DNA of 64,000 nt from positions 57,219 through 121,218 of the forward strand of contig NZ_JAXMOC010000006.1 in NCBI RefSeq assembly GCF_034670125.1, written 5' to 3'. The stretch is from Maricaulis sp034670125 (GTDB lineage Bacteria > Pseudomonadota > Alphaproteobacteria > Caulobacterales > Maricaulaceae). The notes under the pieces were generated by a model, which had not been told where the DNA came from, ran no database searches, and saw only the letters and a list, made by a program, of their open reading frames with translations. Position 1 is the stretch's first letter, and the number at the start of each line of letters is the position of its first letter. A program made the translations under genes and the position numbers. Below, piece by piece: positions 18,173 through 27,198 of the stretch.

Positions 18173-19096
18173 TCAGCGGTTCTGGATCCGGAAACCAATC
18201 CGGAAGACGGCACCGGAATAACTGCGCAAGTCGATATTTGAATCATTGTCCACGTAGCCGGCCTCGCCGAACAGGATCATCTGGTCGCCGAGATTGTGCT
18301 CAAGACGACCGGTTGCCCGCCAGCGGGTATCGTCCCGGTCGAACGCCTGTGCGATCGAGAACGGCCCCTCATAGGACCGCTGCGAGGCTTCCAGACGCAA
18401 CTCGCCGCGCGTCGCTTCGGCCAGTTGCCACCAGGTCCGCGCTCGCAGCTGCGCCTCGGTGAAGCTGAAGCGCTGGGCGTCGGCCCGGGAGTCGGTGAAG
18501 AAGCCGGCCAGGTACCAACCGGACCGGCGCTGCTGGCCATAGCCATATTGTTCAAGCCCCACGCGCCATTGTGACTGGTCCAGCCCGGCGACAACCTGAT
18601 CGCCGAAGTCGTACTGGTTGGCCCGCAAGCGCAGCACGGTCTCGCCGCCCGGCTGGCCGCGATAGCGCAACTGCCCCTCGGCCTGGAGGCGCGTGTAATG
18701 GCGATCGCCGTCGCGATTGAGAACCGAACCTTCCGCGGCGACCCGCATCTGCCAGTTTTCACCGACCGGGGCCCAGTATTGCAGGCGCGGGGTCAACAAG
18801 AGGGAGTTGAGATCATCCCGGTCATCGTAGCGGCGCAGGCGCGCCTGTTGTTCGAAGCGCCAGACCCGCCCCTCGCCGACCGGCCGTACGAAGCGGAACC
18901 AGTTATTGCTGTCGAAGCCGGTTTCCAGGTCGGAGGCTCCTTGTGGTTCCAATACGTCCTGATCGATGAACGGGTCTGACCGCTCAACAGCATTGTCCGA
19001 CCGGAATTCGAAGCGCGCATCCTGGGCGCTGGCCGCAGCCGGCATCATGGCGAGCCCGATCGCACTGCCCAGCAGGGTCTTGAGGCGGAATGTCAT
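18173..19096 (-). CDS. Outer-membrane beta-barrel protein, probable exporter/porin
   Basis: A 307-residue protein starting MTFRLKTLLGSAIGLAMMPAAASAQ, a clean Sec signal cleaved after ASA. A longer reading from 19117 would add seven residues before the signal. The mature protein is an unbroken series of amphipathic strands with aromatic girdles (WFRFVRPVGEGRVWRFEQQARLRRY, LLLTPRLQYWAPVGENWQMRVAAEG, SGWYLAGFFTDSR). It ends in strand-like AVFRIGFRIQNR. By strand count it may be a 14-16-strand barrel. It is divergent from a cellulose-synthase-like GT2, suggesting that it is the outer-membrane pore for that polysaccharide. This is inferred from context, since no TPR region of BcsC type is present. 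Confidence 0.75.
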   Translation of the reverse strand: MTFRLKTLLGSAIGLAMMPAAASAQDARFEFRSDNAVERSDPFIDQDVLEPQGASDLETGFDSNNWFRFVRPVGEGRVWRFEQQARLRRYDDRDDLNSLLLTPRLQYWAPVGENWQMRVAAEGSVLNRDGDRHYTRLQAEGQLRYRGQPGGETVLRLRANQYDFGDQVVAGLDQSQWRVGLEQYGYGQQRRSGWYLAGFFTDSRADAQRFSFTEAQLRARTWWQLAEATRGELRLEASQRSYEGPFSIAQAFDRDDTRWRATGRLEHNLGDQMILFGEAGYVDNDSNIDLRSYSGAVFRIGFRIQNR

Positions 19097-19268
19097 GGCG
19101 AAACCCCCGATTGTCATCTCGTTGCCTGAAGCTTATCGCCGCGGTTCGGCTTTCACCATCGCCTTGGCGCCTTAATCTTGATAATTTCAAGCCGTAGTCT
19201 CCCAACGGGGCCGAAATTGGACGGGCATGTTCAGTCTTCCGACAGGTCCGGAACATGCAGGAGTGACC

Positions 19269-21167
19269 ATGGCAGGCAAGGATCGTCAGGACCGCTCCGG
19301 TCCGGGTAAATCGGCCCGGCCGGCTGACTTCTTCCGCTCGGTCGACAGCGCCCCCAAGGGCATAAGCGTCAAGCGCGACCGGTCGGTTACCGACGGTTTC
19401 CTGATCACCTTCCTGGCACTCACCATCCTCGCCCTGTCGACAGCCGCCTGGGCGAACACTCGCTGGCCCGGCAGTGTTCCGACCGATCTCATTTTCTTTA
19501 CGGCCGACCGCTTCAACGCCGTGCTTCCGATCCGCATCTTCCTGGTGATCTTCTTCATCAGCTACGCCGCCTATGCCTACGGCCCGGTTCTGGCCAAGCT
19601 GCGGCTCGGTTTCAGCTTCCTGATCAAGCTGGCCGGCGTTGCCGCCATTGTAGACGGAGCGGCGATGCTGTCCTGGCAACAGGCCGACGCGGTCTGGCCC
19701 GTCCATGTGCAGCAGATCCTGGTCGGGCTGTCGGGTCTGGCGATCTTTCCGCATACCGTGCTCAACCAGGCGCGACTGCCGGGGCCTTGCGGGTCACCGG
19801 TAAAACGTCGCGGTCGATACCATGAATACTGGCTGGTCAGTCTCGCAGCTCTGACCTCGGCCATCGGTGCCGTGGTGGCGCTGACGCTTTATGGTGGCGA
19901 GGTAGAACAATTGCGCAATCTGGCGCTGCTCGGCGGCATGGGCCCGGGCGTGTTTCTTGCCCAGCAGTTCTTCACCGTGCAGCTCGCCTCGATTGGCTGG
20001 ATGCGGAACACCCTGTCGCGACGCCGGTCCTTTTCACCGCCCGTCGCGGTCCTGATTCCGGCTCACAACGAGTCCCACCTCATCGCCCAAACCATCGACG
20101 CCATCGACGAGGCGGCGGCCCATTATGACGGTCCGGTGCGCATCCTGTTGATGGAGAACTGTTCCAGCGACGATACCGCCGACGTGGCCCGGCAGGCGAT
20201 TGCCCAATGCCGCTGCGCCCGCGGCGAGGTGATCGAGAGCCTCATTCCCGGCAAGGCCAAGGCGCTCAATCAAGGCCTCGAAATGATCACCGAGGACTAC
20301 GTGGTCCGCATCGATGCCGACACCCAGATCGACCCGCAATCCTTGCGGCTGGCCATGCGCCATTTTGCCAACGAGACCGTCGGCACGGTCGGCGGACTGC
20401 CGCTGCCGCTCAAGCGCACCGGCCTGCTCGACAAGTTCCGCACCATCGAAGTGCTCAACCGCCACGGCTATTTCCAGGTCGCCCTGGGTGCCTTCAACGG
20501 CATTCTGGGCATTCCGGGGATGTTCTGCATCTATCGCCGCGACGTGCTGATGGAGGCCGGCGGGATTGTCGAGGAGATGAATGGCGAGGACACCGACATT
20601 GTCCTGCGCATGACCAATCTGGGCTATCGGGCTGTCTCCGACCCGCGGGTCAAATTCCGCACCGAAGTGCCCGACAGCATGGAATTCCTGCGCGAGCAGC
20701 GGACCCGCTGGTTCCGCAGCCTCTACCATGTCACCGCCCACAATCGCGACATGCTGTTCCAGGGCAATCTGATCACCGGCGCCCTTGTTTTGCCCTTCAC
20801 GCTGATGAATGGCGCACGCCGGGCGATGATGGCCCCATTGGCGATATATGGCTTTGTGCTGTTCTTCATGTTCGGCGGAATTTACGACCACCCCCACCTG
20901 ACAACGGTGCTGGCGGTGATGTTCGGCATGCCCTTCATCATGGCCTGTGCGGTGGTCGCCTTCTGGCGCCGCCCGGACCTGATCCTCTACATGCCGGCCT
21001 ATATGGCGTTCCGGCTGCTGCGCTCCTACTACACGCTGGGAGCCACACTGACGCTGGTCTATCCGCGCTCGTCCAAGGACCGTCAGTTCGAACCGCCCAA
21101 GCCGCTATCGGTACCGGCGGAGGAGCGGGTCGGACTGGTCGAGAAGCCCCCGATCGTTGCCGGATAA
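19269..21167 (+). CDS. Processive family 2 glycosyltransferase, cellulose-synthase-like membrane protein
   Basis: A 632-residue protein. The ATG at 19269 has AGGAG five bases upstream. The N-terminal region holds several membrane helices (FLITFLALTILALSTAAW, IRIFLVIFFISYAAYAYG and more). The cytosolic GT2 domain carries VAVLIPAHNESHLIAQTIDAI, the donor-binding D349-x-D351 (RIDADTQID), an acceptor-side E440-D441 (NGEDTDI) and Q477-x-x-R480-W481 (QRTRW). The last is the hallmark of processive synthases such as BcsA and hyaluronan synthase. At least four C-terminal helices would form the translocation channel. A C-terminal PilZ domain is absent, unlike BcsA. The BcsB-like gene converges on it and an outer-membrane barrel diverges from it. 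Confidence 0.9.
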   Translation: MAGKDRQDRSGPGKSARPADFFRSVDSAPKGISVKRDRSVTDGFLITFLALTILALSTAAWANTRWPGSVPTDLIFFTADRFNAVLPIRIFLVIFFISYAAYAYGPVLAKLRLGFSFLIKLAGVAAIVDGAAMLSWQQADAVWPVHVQQILVGLSGLAIFPHTVLNQARLPGPCGSPVKRRGRYHEYWLVSLAALTSAIGAVVALTLYGGEVEQLRNLALLGGMGPGVFLAQQFFTVQLASIGWMRNTLSRRRSFSPPVAVLIPAHNESHLIAQTIDAIDEAAAHYDGPVRILLMENCSSDDTADVARQAIAQCRCARGEVIESLIPGKAKALNQGLEMITEDYVVRIDADTQIDPQSLRLAMRHFANETVGTVGGLPLPLKRTGLLDKFRTIEVLNRHGYFQVALGAFNGILGIPGMFCIYRRDVLMEAGGIVEEMNGEDTDIVLRMTNLGYRAVSDPRVKFRTEVPDSMEFLREQRTRWFRSLYHVTAHNRDMLFQGNLITGALVLPFTLMNGARRAMMAPLAIYGFVLFFMFGGIYDHPHLTTVLAVMFGMPFIMACAVVAFWRRPDLILYMPAYMAFRLLRSYYTLGATLTLVYPRSSKDRQFEPPKPLSVPAEERVGLVEKPPIVAG

Positions 21168-21228
21168 GCCATCAGCCAATGGCCGCTGGGTTGAGTTTAG
21201 CCGAGCTGGCCTGGCCCGGCCGGACGGG

Positions 21229-23211
21229 TCAGTCGAGCGTCAGGACCGCGCCCTCATCATGGACAACCGCGACATGCTCCTGCCCGATCTGCGAGCGCAT
21301 CAGCGTGGGCGGCGTGCCCAGCGCATGGGCGACCAGACCCGGAACGGCGACAATCCGGTCAGGCTGGCCCGGCCCCGGACGCGGCAGAATGGCGGCGACC
21401 GCCTGCAAGATGGCGACATTGGCAACCGAGCGGATGTCGGCCGTGTCGACACGGCTGGTCCGGTTCATCTCGATCCGATCACCCTCAATAACAATGGGCA
21501 GGTCGACATTGGACGGCGCGTGATTGATCGCGATGAAAGGCTCGACTGCCTCTGAAGCGGGGCCGGCCGATGGGTCGACATAATCGAAGTCGATCTGTGC
21601 CGACAGCGGCACAAAACTGGCGACCACCTCGGATCCCAGTTCCAGGGCGGCCAGACGGTCCGCTCCGCCCAAGCCGGCCGGGAAGCGCAAGGCGACCCGA
21701 TCGCGGAACAGGTGCGGCAGACCGGCCAATCCGGCCAGCGGCGCCGTGCCCTCGTCATAGAGGAAGCCTGATTCGGGCAGCAGCTGGACCGGATAGCGGC
21801 GCGCCGTGATGGTGCAACCGCCGGCTTCCCGGTGGCGCTGCACCGACACTCGCAGATCATTGCGCAGGTTCTGCACTTCATGCGGCAAGGCCAGCGTGAA
21901 CGTGTTGAGGCGGCCGGTTTCCATGTGACGGCTATCGATCAAAACACCGTTCAGCTCGGTGTGGATGAGATTGGTAAAGTCGCCCGGCCCTTCGGGCAGG
22001 CGGACGGACAACCGCAGCCGGTCGGGCACACGGCCGTCCGGCAGGCTGGCCAGACCGTACCCGACATCCCAGCTACGCGATTCGGCGATCCGCTGGATCG
22101 AGGTGTCGACGCCGATATCGCCAAAACGGGTCATCAACGTGTCGTCATGGGATTCGACAAACTCGGTCGGCGACACAAAGGCCGTCCGCGCCAGGGGCAG
22201 CATGTCCGAGGTGATGAAGTCGGCAACGTCCATGCGGCCGGCTTCCGTCAGGCCCAGATGAACGAAGTCGCCCTGGCGCCACAGCGTTGCGGCGCCATCA
22301 TGGCCGGCATTGCCGGACAGGCGGTCGAAACCGCTCGCGGCCAGCTGGTCGGCAGAGCCCAGCAGGATCAGGCCGCGCGACGACAGGCGGTAACGCTCGA
22401 GCGCTTCCAGGTCCATGAATTTGACGACATAGCCCCGCTGGGTCATGCGGGCACCCAAGCGCAAGGCCAGCGGAATGAAATCGGCATCGCCGGTTGCCGG
22501 CACGGCGATGGTCACTTCCGCCGGCAGCAGGTTGACGACATCGCGCAAGGACGAAACCGCGCTGCGCAAATCCATTTCGATGCCCGAGCGGGAGCCGAGC
22601 GTGACAACGGCCCCGATCGACCTGTCATTGTGGCACAGCGCATCCGGCAGATCGCCATGCAGCTGGATGCCAACATTCAATTCCTGACCGTGCAGCACGC
22701 TTTCCGGCAACGCGATCACCCACCGGAACTCACGCGAACCGGGGACCAGAACGCGTTCAAGCACCCGTTCGCCATTGACCACGACACGCATGGCCGCGAT
22801 CGCGGTTTCCGACAGGTCCTGCGTGCCCTGCAGCACCAAGCGGACCTGGTCGACGGGGGTGTCGCGCACAACCGGCAGCTCAAAGGTGGCGTAGGAGGGG
22901 TATCCAGCGATGAACAGCCCGTCGCTTTCACCGATATCGGCCAGTGTCACGCTGGAGGGCTGTTCGGGTCCGGCGTCCGCGCGACCTGTGATCACGGTGC
23001 CGAACACGTCGGTAACGAACAGGCCAAAACTGCCACGACCGGCGTTGAGGGCACCGGAGTTGAACAGGGTGATCACGCTGGCGAGCGCAATGATGATCAG
23101 GATGTAGGAGAACCAGGGCTTCCGCTTGTTCCGGTCGGTGTTCGAGCGCATCACATCCCCCATCGACCGATCCTGTCCGGGATCATTGGCCGGGTTGATT
23201 GCGTCCCTCAT
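21229..23211 (-). CDS. BcsB-like periplasmic polysaccharide synthase subunit
   Basis: A 660-residue protein. The start is taken at 23211; ATGs at 23163 and 23151 are possible, the latter with GGGGG five bases upstream. One N-terminal membrane helix (WFSYILIIIALASVITLFNSGAL) anchors a long periplasmic part rich in beta strands. Features of the BcsB family are visible: paired carbohydrate-binding-like beta domains (YPSYATFELPVVRDTPVDQVRLVLQG; VPDRLRLSVRLPEGPGDFTNLIHTELNGVLIDSRHM) and flavodoxin-like segments (VTIAVPATGDADFIPLALRLGARMTQRGYVVKF; RGLILLGSADQLAA). In BcsB the anchor is C-terminal; here it is N-terminal, an unusual topology. It converges with the GT2 gene 61 bp away. Confidence 0.75.
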   Translation of the reverse strand: MRDAINPANDPGQDRSMGDVMRSNTDRNKRKPWFSYILIIIALASVITLFNSGALNAGRGSFGLFVTDVFGTVITGRADAGPEQPSSVTLADIGESDGLFIAGYPSYATFELPVVRDTPVDQVRLVLQGTQDLSETAIAAMRVVVNGERVLERVLVPGSREFRWVIALPESVLHGQELNVGIQLHGDLPDALCHNDRSIGAVVTLGSRSGIEMDLRSAVSSLRDVVNLLPAEVTIAVPATGDADFIPLALRLGARMTQRGYVVKFMDLEALERYRLSSRGLILLGSADQLAASGFDRLSGNAGHDGAATLWRQGDFVHLGLTEAGRMDVADFITSDMLPLARTAFVSPTEFVESHDDTLMTRFGDIGVDTSIQRIAESRSWDVGYGLASLPDGRVPDRLRLSVRLPEGPGDFTNLIHTELNGVLIDSRHMETGRLNTFTLALPHEVQNLRNDLRVSVQRHREAGGCTITARRYPVQLLPESGFLYDEGTAPLAGLAGLPHLFRDRVALRFPAGLGGADRLAALELGSEVVASFVPLSAQIDFDYVDPSAGPASEAVEPFIAINHAPSNVDLPIVIEGDRIEMNRTSRVDTADIRSVANVAILQAVAAILPRPGPGQPDRIVAVPGLVAHALGTPPTLMRSQIGQEHVAVVHDEGAVLTLD

Positions 23212-23328
23212 ATCCGACGCCCCCCAGCGACCGAATGATCAAGGGTTAGGCCGTCATTACGGTCAAAGCGCGACGATTTGCGATGAAATCTGGATCAATC
23301 GGGGCAAAACTGCGGCACAGGACAAAAC

Positions 23329-23354
23329 GAGCGGGGCACCCGGGTGCCCCGCTC
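23329..23354 (-). terminator. Strong hairpin terminator after the M28 peptidase gene
   Basis: A perfect 13-bp inverted repeat (GAGCGGGGCACCC and its complement, no loop bases between) is followed on the minus strand by GTTTTG. It lies 34 bp past the peptidase stop. Confidence 0.75.
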
Positions 23355-23387
23355 GCTTCAGTTCAGCGTTCCGGCCGGGCGTTCCGA

Positions 23388-24812
23388 CTATTCGTCGTTA
23401 GCCGGCTGAGGGGTGGTGCGGAAGTCCACGTCCAGCTCGGCGGCGAGATAGACCAGCGCCACATAAGCCGCGACATTCTGGGCCAGCTCGTCCGGATCGA
23501 TCTTGTCGAGCGTGTCATCCGGCGTGTGGTGCAGATCGAAATAATCAGTGCCGTTCTGGTTCAACCGCACCGTCGGCACACCCTGCATGGCCAGCGGAAT
23601 GATGTCCGGGCCGCCGCCGGGCACGTTTGATCCGCCCCGGACGATGCCGAGCGGTCCGATGATGTCACCGACAGCGTCGATGGCCGGCGTGCCTTCCGCG
23701 GACACATTCGAGACCAGCTGCCAGACAGTCCGCGCGCCAAAATCGGATTCGGTTGCGAGGACATGATTGCCGATCTCGTCGGCATGCTGTTCGGCATAGG
23801 CGCGGGCGCCCAGAAGGCCGACTTCCTCGGCCCCGAACATGACCACGCGGATCGTCCGGCGCGGCCGCTCGGGCAATTGCGCGATCAGCGCAGCGGCAGC
23901 CGTGGTGATGGCGACACCGGCACCGTCATCGACGGCGCCTGTTCCCTGGTCCCAACTGTCGAGGTGTCCGCCGATCAGGACGATCTCCTCGGGGTTTTCG
24001 CGTCCGATCAGGTCGAGAACAACATTGCCGCTGGTCACTTCCCCGCGCCAGCCGGCGGTCGACCGGATCCGCATCTCGATCGCCTCGCCCGCATTGTGCA
24101 GGCGGCGCAGGTGATCCGCATCAGGGTTGGAAACGGCGATGACCGGGATTTCGGCCCACTCGCCATTCATTGAACTCATCATGCCGGTGTGTGGCATGCG
24201 ATGACTGTCCGACCCGACCGAGCGCACCACAAGCGCCTCGGCTCCGCCACGTTCGGCATGTTGCCAGCCGATACGCCGCCGCTGATTGCTCGGGCCATAA
24301 CCGGCACCGGTCTGGCTGGGCACCATGGCGTCGCCGTCAACAAAGGCGATCTTGCCGTCCAGCGCGCCATCCCCGACCGCGGTCAGCGCGTCGATATTCC
24401 GGAAATAGACAATCTCGGCATTGACCGCCCCCAGGAAGGGCGAGCGCCCCGAACCGCCCAGAGCCGAACCGTACAGTGCCTGTTCGTAGGGCGCGGTCAT
24501 GACGATTTCCATCTCGCCGCGCTCCCAGTATTCCATGGTGAAAGGCTCGACGCTGACGCGATCGAACCCGAGCTCCCGGCCCAGCGCCTCGCCCCAGTCG
24601 CGGCCTCGGGCTTCGGCTTCCGAGCCGGCCAGACGCGGTCCGACACTTGTGGTCAGCGACTCGACAATGTCCCAGGCCAGATCACTGTCCAGCGCGGTCT
24701 CGACGAGAGCCTGCGCCGTTTCGGCGTTCTCCGCAGGCAGGACAAATCCGTCCTGGGCCAATGCTTCCGCAGACAGAAAGACTGTCATTCCAAGCGCGAT
24801 AATTGATTTCAT
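23388..24812 (-). CDS. Secreted M28 family zinc aminopeptidase
   Basis: A 474-residue protein. The ATG at 24812 has GGGAGGACTTC directly upstream and gives a proper signal peptide (MKSIIALGMTVFLSAEALAQ). A PA-domain-like insertion (residues about 110-240, including TAVGDGALDGKIAFVDGD) precedes the M28 core. Zinc and catalytic motifs are IGGHLDSWDQGTGAVDDGAGVAI, FGAEEVGLLGARAYAE, ATESDFG and LHHTPDDTLDKI, giving His, Asp, Glu, Glu/Asp and His ligands in family order. It removes N-terminal residues from peptides in the periplasm or outside the cell. It is divergent from the pirin gene and ends in a strong terminator. Confidence 0.93.
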   Translation of the reverse strand: MKSIIALGMTVFLSAEALAQDGFVLPAENAETAQALVETALDSDLAWDIVESLTTSVGPRLAGSEAEARGRDWGEALGRELGFDRVSVEPFTMEYWERGEMEIVMTAPYEQALYGSALGGSGRSPFLGAVNAEIVYFRNIDALTAVGDGALDGKIAFVDGDAMVPSQTGAGYGPSNQRRRIGWQHAERGGAEALVVRSVGSDSHRMPHTGMMSSMNGEWAEIPVIAVSNPDADHLRRLHNAGEAIEMRIRSTAGWRGEVTSGNVVLDLIGRENPEEIVLIGGHLDSWDQGTGAVDDGAGVAITTAAAALIAQLPERPRRTIRVVMFGAEEVGLLGARAYAEQHADEIGNHVLATESDFGARTVWQLVSNVSAEGTPAIDAVGDIIGPLGIVRGGSNVPGGGPDIIPLAMQGVPTVRLNQNGTDYFDLHHTPDDTLDKIDPDELAQNVAAYVALVYLAAELDVDFRTTPQPANDE

Positions 24813-24914
24813 GAAGTCCTCCCGACACATTCGGCGCTCACTATGAGGCCCGCAGCGCATGGCGCAAGCCACACCAGTGTGAGCGCGGGATACAATTTCA
24901 GTCGGAGGTGCAGG

Positions 24915-25808
24915 ATGACCGGTGCAATCGCTCAAAAATTCGCGGGCACGCCCAAGGATCTCGGCGGATTCGCTGTCCGCCGGGTCCTGCCATTTGCCCG
25001 CCAGCGCATGGTGGGCCCCTTCATCTTCTTCGACCAGATGGGCCCGGCCGAGTTTGCCCCGGGTCAGGGAATCGATGTGCGGCCACACCCTCATATCGGC
25101 CTTGCCACGGTCACCTACCTTTTTGATGGCGCCCTCGGTCATCGCGACAGTCTGGGCGAAGACCTGGTAATCCGGCCCGGTGACGTGAACTGGATGACCG
25201 CCGGCCGTGGCGTGGTCCATTCCGAGCGCACACCGGCACCCGAGCGCGCCGCCGGACACCGCATGTTCGGCATCCAGACCTGGGTCGCCTTACCGCAAGG
25301 CAGCGAGGACATGCCGCCCGCCTTCCACCATCACAAGGCCTCGACCCTGCCCGAGTTTGACCGCGATGGCGGTCGCTTCAACCTCATCCTCGGCACGGCC
25401 TGGGGTCACGCCGCACCTGTGGACGCCTTCTCGCCGATCTTCTACCTGCATGGCCTCATGCCGGCCGGTAGCGGAACCGCTCTCGATATCGATCATGCCG
25501 AGCGGGCCATCTACGTCGTCGAGGGCGAGGTCACGCTGGACGGAGAGCAGGTCGCTCCGGGCGAAATGGCCGTGCTGGATCCGGGAACGGTTGCGCATCT
25601 TCTCGCCCGCACGGACAGCCGGATCATGATGTGCGGCGGTGACAGCCTTGGCCGGCGCCACATCAACTGGAATTTCGTTGCAGCCGACCGGGCATCGATC
25701 GACCAGGCCCGCAAGGATTGGTCAGACGCCGCCCGGGCCGGATTTCCGGCCAATGGCCGCTTCATCCTGCCCCCGGGAGAAACCGAGCATATTCCTCTGC
25801 CGGAATGA
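24915..25808 (+). CDS. Pirin family protein
   Basis: A 297-residue bicupin with GGAGG six bases before the ATG. The N-terminal cupin carries the metal ligands His58 and His60 (RPHPHIGL), His102 and Glu104 (GRGVVHSERTP), matching the iron-binding site of pirins. A C-terminal cupin (SGTALDIDHAERAIYVVEGEVTLDGEQVAPGEMAVL) lacks the full ligand set, as is usual. Some bacterial pirins have quercetinase activity and others act as redox-sensing regulators; the sequence does not tell which. Cytoplasmic, single gene. Confidence 0.92.
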   Translation: MTGAIAQKFAGTPKDLGGFAVRRVLPFARQRMVGPFIFFDQMGPAEFAPGQGIDVRPHPHIGLATVTYLFDGALGHRDSLGEDLVIRPGDVNWMTAGRGVVHSERTPAPERAAGHRMFGIQTWVALPQGSEDMPPAFHHHKASTLPEFDRDGGRFNLILGTAWGHAAPVDAFSPIFYLHGLMPAGSGTALDIDHAERAIYVVEGEVTLDGEQVAPGEMAVLDPGTVAHLLARTDSRIMMCGGDSLGRRHINWNFVAADRASIDQARKDWSDAARAGFPANGRFILPPGETEHIPLPE

Positions 25809-25809
25809 G

Positions 25810-25847
25810 GCCCCGTACCGGTTTCTTCCTGGCCCGGTACGCGGGGC
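25810..25847. terminator. Hairpin between convergent pirin and DUF2891 genes
   Basis: GCCCCGTACCGG pairs with CCGGTA(CG)CGGGGC across an 11-13-base loop, with a two-base bulge. There is no clear T-run on either strand, so termination is inferred from position only. Confidence 0.35.
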
Positions 25848-25851
25848 AGCA

Positions 25852-26964
25852 CTATTGGACACCCGGCGCTTCGAGGGCCCGCTGGGTGACCAGATAGGTC
25901 GCGAAACTGGCCAGCCAGTGCCCGCCGGCGTAATCCTCGCCGGTCACCGAAGCGATACCGCTCTCGGCATGCCGCGCCGAGGCCGCCAGCAAGCTGGCAC
26001 GCCGCGGATCGTCCAGCGGCAGGGCATGGGCAATGGCCTCGAGATTCCAGGCTCGCGACAGGTTGACGCCATCCAGATGGACCAACTTGCCATCGCTCGG
26101 GTCGAGAACCACACCCGGTACCAGCCAGTCATCCGGGCCATCCGTCGGAATCACCGGCAGGAATTCGGCCAGCCAATCCGAATAGGCAGCCTGATCGAGA
26201 ACCCGTCGCATCAGGTCCGCCTCCATCAGGCACGGAGACAGGAAATCCTCGCCGGACGGCTCGTAGCCGATCGGGCAGGCGCGGTCGTCGCGATGAAACC
26301 GCAGGCTTGCCTCCACCAACTGCGCTTCGAGCGCCTCATCCTCAACGGTCCGCGCCCAATCCAGGGCCAGGGCAAAACCGAAGGCCGACTGATTATGGGT
26401 GCCGATCCGGATTGGATAAGCAAGGTTCGGCAGCCAGCTGCGATACCGGTCGGCAACGACCGCTTCCAGCGGCTGCAAGGCCGCTGCCCAACGGCGCGCC
26501 CTGGGATCATCCCATTCCCGCAACTCGGTTCCCAGTTGCAACAGCCAGGCGAGACCGTACGGGCGTTCGAAGGACGCCGTCCCCTCGCGTTGGAAATAGG
26601 CGATTTCGCCGGCGATGGCCTCGGGCGTCAGATGCCGGTCGAGCGCTGCCGTTGCTGCCAGGTCGGCATCACTGTCGAGGCCACCGCGCAGGAGGCGAAC
26701 GATCAGCCAGTGACCATGCACGGCAGAATGCCAGTCATAGCAGCCGTAAAACGCCGGGTGCATGTCGCTCGGGGTCCGGGCGTCGGAGTCGCCCTGCAAT
26801 ACGTGCGAAATCTTGTTCGGGTACTCCCGATCAACACAGTCCAAGGCCAGTTCAAGAAAATGCGTTTCACGCTCCTGTGGAACGGTCTCGGCCTGAGCTT
26901 CGGCGATGTTGCTGCAAAGAAACGCAAAATTCGCAATGGCAACAAAAAATGTTCGCGATAACAT
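25852..26964 (-). CDS. DUF2891 family exported protein
   Basis: A 370-residue protein. The ATG at 26964 has GGGTGAAG upstream and gives a signal peptide (MLSRTFFVAIANFAFLCSNIAEAQA). The body contains the DUF2891 landmarks HPAFYGCYDWHSAVHGHWLIVRLLR, a Trp/His-rich conserved block near the N-terminus, then FERPYGLAWLLQLGTELREW and RIGTHNQSAFGFALALDWAR, and a C-terminal GGHWLASFATYLVTQ. The alternating helices resemble an (alpha/alpha) toroid as in glycoside hydrolases and lyases. The conserved His/Asp/Trp cluster could form an active site, but no activity is established for the family. Periplasmic in this organism. Confidence 0.85.
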   Translation of the reverse strand: MLSRTFFVAIANFAFLCSNIAEAQAETVPQERETHFLELALDCVDREYPNKISHVLQGDSDARTPSDMHPAFYGCYDWHSAVHGHWLIVRLLRGGLDSDADLAATAALDRHLTPEAIAGEIAYFQREGTASFERPYGLAWLLQLGTELREWDDPRARRWAAALQPLEAVVADRYRSWLPNLAYPIRIGTHNQSAFGFALALDWARTVEDEALEAQLVEASLRFHRDDRACPIGYEPSGEDFLSPCLMEADLMRRVLDQAAYSDWLAEFLPVIPTDGPDDWLVPGVVLDPSDGKLVHLDGVNLSRAWNLEAIAHALPLDDPRRASLLAASARHAESGIASVTGEDYAGGHWLASFATYLVTQRALEAPGVQ

Positions 26965-27198
26965 GAACTTCACCCGCCTATATTGAGTTTCCAAGCCGTG
27001 CCTTTTTGGCTTTTCTGGACTCTTTCGATCTGCTACCGGCCCCATACCATGAGGGTTTGGCGCGACTGGCAAGTGACTTGCGTCCGCTGACGTGAATGAC
27101 CTGGCCCTGCCTCGTTTCGAGGCGATTGCCGGGCAAACAGGTGTCCTGCCCGATAACGCGGCAAAAGCGTTGCGGGTGCACTGGGGGTAAGGAAAAAC
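26965..27198 (+). promoter_or_regulatory. Upstream region of pckA and the divergent DUF2891 gene
   Basis: This 234-bp divergent gap holds promoters for both flanking genes. The pckA ribosome-binding site is GTAAGGAAAAAC just before 27199. The left half is less GC-rich than the surroundings. No convincing operator or sigma-70 box pair is visible. Confidence 0.4.
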
